DNA of 64,000 nucleotides from Henckelia pumila (taxonomy: Eukaryota; Streptophyta; Magnoliopsida; Lamiales; Gesneriaceae): assembly GCF_033568475.1 (NCBI RefSeq), contig NC_133123.1, positions 992,001 through 1,056,000 of the forward strand. The letters are read 5' to 3'. The position numbers and the translations under genes were made by a program. The notes under the pieces are model-generated. The model saw only the letters and a list, made by a program, of their open reading frames with translations, ran no database searches and was not told where the DNA came from. Positions 61,281 to 64,000 of this stretch are shown in pieces; position 1 is the stretch's first letter; each line of letters begins with the position of its first letter.

Positions 61281-63633
61281 ATGACTACAGGGTCATTGGG
61301 TGTTCGATCTTCAGGAAGTTATGGATCTCTGCAGCAAATTCAGAACAGTTTAGTATCATTACCAATTCAGACTACACCGCCAGTTTCATCGAGAAAACCT
61401 CCCAAGATGTGGTTCCACTGGATCTGTAAATTTGCCCCTCGAAACAAGGTTGGAATGCTGCTTTTATCTTTGGTTTCCGCAGCAGTTTTCATCTGGGTTT
61501 TGTATGTGGGCAAAGGTTTGGCTTTCTCTTTTTCTATCACTACCTTTCTGCTACTTGTTGCACTAAAGAAAGTATATAAGACAAATCGTGGCATTCTATT
61601 GATTTTTATTATTTTTTGAATAAGCATTTCTACTCATTTAAAAGTACATGGTTGGATCTGGTGTTTCAAGTGCATGCTTCTGATTCATTGTTGTCTGTGT
61701 GTATGAAGTTACACCAGCTAACATAATTATAATAATTGTATGGTTAGAAACAAACATATAGGCCAGACTTCGAATCCGGTCTGATTGGATTCTTTTGATT
61801 TTGGGATCAAAATGTGGGTCAGTTATGTATTATACCTTTGAGTACCTGCAGGTGAAGATGTTCAACTAGCCGTTATTCCAAATATAAGTATTGAGTTTGG
61901 GACAATCTCAAAGCAGAAGGAGACAATCTCAAAGCAGAAGGAAAATGATAGTGTTGATGTAACTTTCTCTCCTCAAATCGAAGAGGTGCAAGTAATTGCA
62001 AATGTAACTATACAACCTCCTTCTCTACTTCCAACTCCAGTTACTCCCAGTGTTTTTTTTACTGGATACAAACTCCCTCCTGGGAATCCTTGTGAGCATT
62101 TTGCATTGCCTCCACCACCAGCTGATAAGAAGAGAATAGGACCACGGCGTGAGTTGATCGCTATATCATTTTGTTTGGGTTTTAATTTTTTAAGACTGTT
62201 GTTATGAAGAGAGATGCACTCTAATATTGACATTTGTTCTATGGCCAAGGTGTTTCTTTTGATGGTTTTCTGGCCTTTTGCACTTGCAGCATGTCCAGTA
62301 TGCTACCTACCAATGGAATATGCTATTGCTCGAATTCCAAATGCATCATCATTTTCGCCCGTTGTTAAAAATCTTGCATATGTCCATGAAGAAATTTTAT
62401 CTAAATCTGAATTTGGCGGTTCTGAATTTGGTGGGTACCCTTCAATAAGACAAAGAAATGATTCATTTGATATCAAAGAGTCCATGAAAGTGCACTGTGG
62501 GTATGATAATTTTCTTAGTTTGTATATTTGGCATTATTTATATTTTACTGCCAAAAACTGTGTCCCTCTTGCTTCCAATAAGATATATGTTTCTTCTAAT
62601 GTTTGTGTGTATCAGTTTTGTCAGGGGAGCGAAACCAGGACAGCACACAGGTTATGATATTGATGATTCTGACCTGCATGAGATGGAAACTTGTCAAGGA
62701 ATCGTTGTTGCATCGGCAATATTTGGTACGGGCCAATCTAAATGTTGTTTCCCTTTGCTTTTAAATCCTCTTTTATTAATGTAAAAAATGCACCATTACC
62801 AGGGAACTTCGATGTAATACGTCAGCCAAAGAATATTAGTGATTATTCGAAAAACAATGTTTGCTTCCATATGTTTGTGGATGAAGAAACAAATGTTTTT
62901 CTCAGAAATTCGAGTGAGATTGGCAATAATAAGAAAGTTGGGCAATGGAGAATTATTGTTGTTCAAAACCTACCGTACTTGGATCCAAGACGAAACGGAA
63001 AGGTAAATGATCCGAAAGCTGACTAATAAAATCTTTTGTGCTTAGGCAAGTGTTTTGTGTGTTCACTGTCGTAAGTTAGACAAACTACATCTTCGCATTG
63101 GCCTCCTCGCATTGGCCTCCATGACTATTGTTCTTTTGGTTATTTGATCTTTTTATGATCGATGTGAAATAGAATTAGTCTATTGATCATTTGAAGTTGA
63201 TCCTTGATTGTTCACTCATTTTTCCAGTTCATAATGCCATGACCGAACTCAAACAAGCAATTTTAAGGCCATTTGTCATAAGAAAGTTTACTACCCTAAC
63301 TGATTTCTTAACTCTGTCTTTAATTTTTGAAAAGAACCAGATCTTTACGTTGTAAAGACGAACTGTAATGGAGGGATATCATGTATGTGTGCAACTAACT
63401 AATCTAAGGTTAAGAAGTTTAAATCATCTGACGTTCATTCAATTATCTGTTGGCTCTATATCGTTGTCTATTCAGCCTTGGAAACAGGTGTTGACATCTC
63501 TTTACTTAAATTTGCTCTTTGAATGACAGATTCCAAAACTTCTACTCCATCGGCTTTTCCCAAGAGCCCGGTACTCATTGTGGGTTGATGCAAAGCTTGA
63601 GCTGGTTGTGGATCCAGTTCAAATTCTGGAAAG
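61281..63633 (+). CDS. MUCI70: MUCI70-like DUF616 glycosyltransferase-like protein, 5' part (6 exons; continues beyond the window)
   Basis: Exons are 61281-61515, 61852-62148, 62290-62500, 62616-62725, 62803-63002 and 63530-63633, all GT-AG, in frame; the last ends in mid-codon and the gene runs off the window or on to an exon past 63.65 kb. The start MTTGSLGVRSSGSYGSLQQ resembles Arabidopsis MUCI70 (At1g28240). A basic cytosolic tail precedes one membrane span (VGMLLLSLVSAAVFIWVLYV, about residues 58-77), as in type II Golgi proteins. DUF616 begins with RPCPVCYLPMEYAI and includes VHCGFVRGAKPG, CQGIVVASAIFG, FHMFVDEET, GQWRIIVV and RYSLWVDAKLELVVDP. In Arabidopsis the protein is needed for seed mucilage pectin production. 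A 7-residue in-frame repeat (TISKQKE twice) is in exon 2. Confidence 0.9.
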
Positions 63634-64000
63634 GTACACCTAACCTAGGATTAGCCACATAGGTGGCTGTTGGGCTTACAGTTATGTGTGCATTAGTAGT
63701 TTTACATCAGGTTATCAATCTGGTTACCATAGGAGTCCAGCCAAACTTTTACAGCATGCATCCCATCTTTTCTTGTAAATAATCTAGATGACAGAAGCCT
63801 ATAAAATCTGGTGGGTCATATGACTTGGCACTCCAACTTGTTTAATAAATCTTTTTGGTGTGAACAACATAAATGTCTGATTGTCTTATGGGTCTTGTGA
63901 TTGTATAGTTGACTTAAATTTATTTACTATCACTAGTAAGTTAGTGGACTTCAGACCATACCAAATGCTTAATTGTCGTGTTGGATTGAGATATGGAACT

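Noticed and set aside
1-64000. CRISPR arrays, tRNA, rRNA and other RNA genes
   Set aside because: No spaced identical repeats and no cloverleaf or conserved tRNA box pair were found by eye. The nuclear plant context makes CRISPR implausible.

Overview
This is plant nuclear DNA: AT-rich, with long intergenic stretches packed with transposons, split genes with GT-AG introns, and gene families found only or mainly in plants (Dof, SBP-box, Pollen Ole e 1/AGP31-like, DRM1, DUF616). The protein sequences indicate a eudicot. An asterid is possible but not shown by the sequence.

Nine protein-coding genes can be modelled exon by exon: an RLP4-like malectin/LRR receptor-like protein (92-3276, minus, its 3' end possibly outside the window); a DRM1/auxin-repressed protein (7518-8078, plus); a RING1-type PRC1 E3 ligase (9184-13894, minus, ten exons); a small SPL3/4/5-type SBP-box factor (16249-16820, minus) with a degenerate miR156/157 site in its 3' UTR; a Dof factor (32156-33434, plus); a LEA-type protein with an organelle-type leader (36004-36760, minus); an AGP31-like Pollen Ole e 1 wall protein (50008-50809, minus); a Raf-like kinase (55341-57137, minus) with a 105-nt GC-AG intron that keeps the frame; and the 5' part of a MUCI70/DUF616 glycosyltransferase-like gene (61281 to beyond 63633, plus). 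There is no operon logic here. Five of the genes (RLP4, DRM1, Dof, AGP31-like, MUCI70) occur in the same order as recalled for Arabidopsis At1g28340, At1g28330, At1g28310, At1g28290 and At1g28240, so the window is probably an ancestral colinear block.

The rest is largely mobile DNA. Between 3.8 and 7 kb there is a Helitron-like terminus, a hAT element with a perfect 8-bp target duplication and a 1.38-kb foldback with a 9-bp duplication (Mutator-like). Between 18.6 and 29.6 kb there are five hAT-type elements (one with a second element nested in it), several small foldback elements, a Helitron-like end and microsatellites. From 38.5 to 45.1 kb there is a broken but nearly full-length Ty1/copia element with intact ends. 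From 45.5 to 49.7 kb a solo LTR carries a second, 2.8-kb LTR-like element inside it, each with its own 5-bp duplication. A decayed relative of that inner LTR lies near 60.1-60.5 kb.

All coordinates come from reading the sequence by eye. Exon joins were checked for GT-AG (or GC-AG) borders and for frame. Family names rest on recognition of protein motifs, not on a database search.
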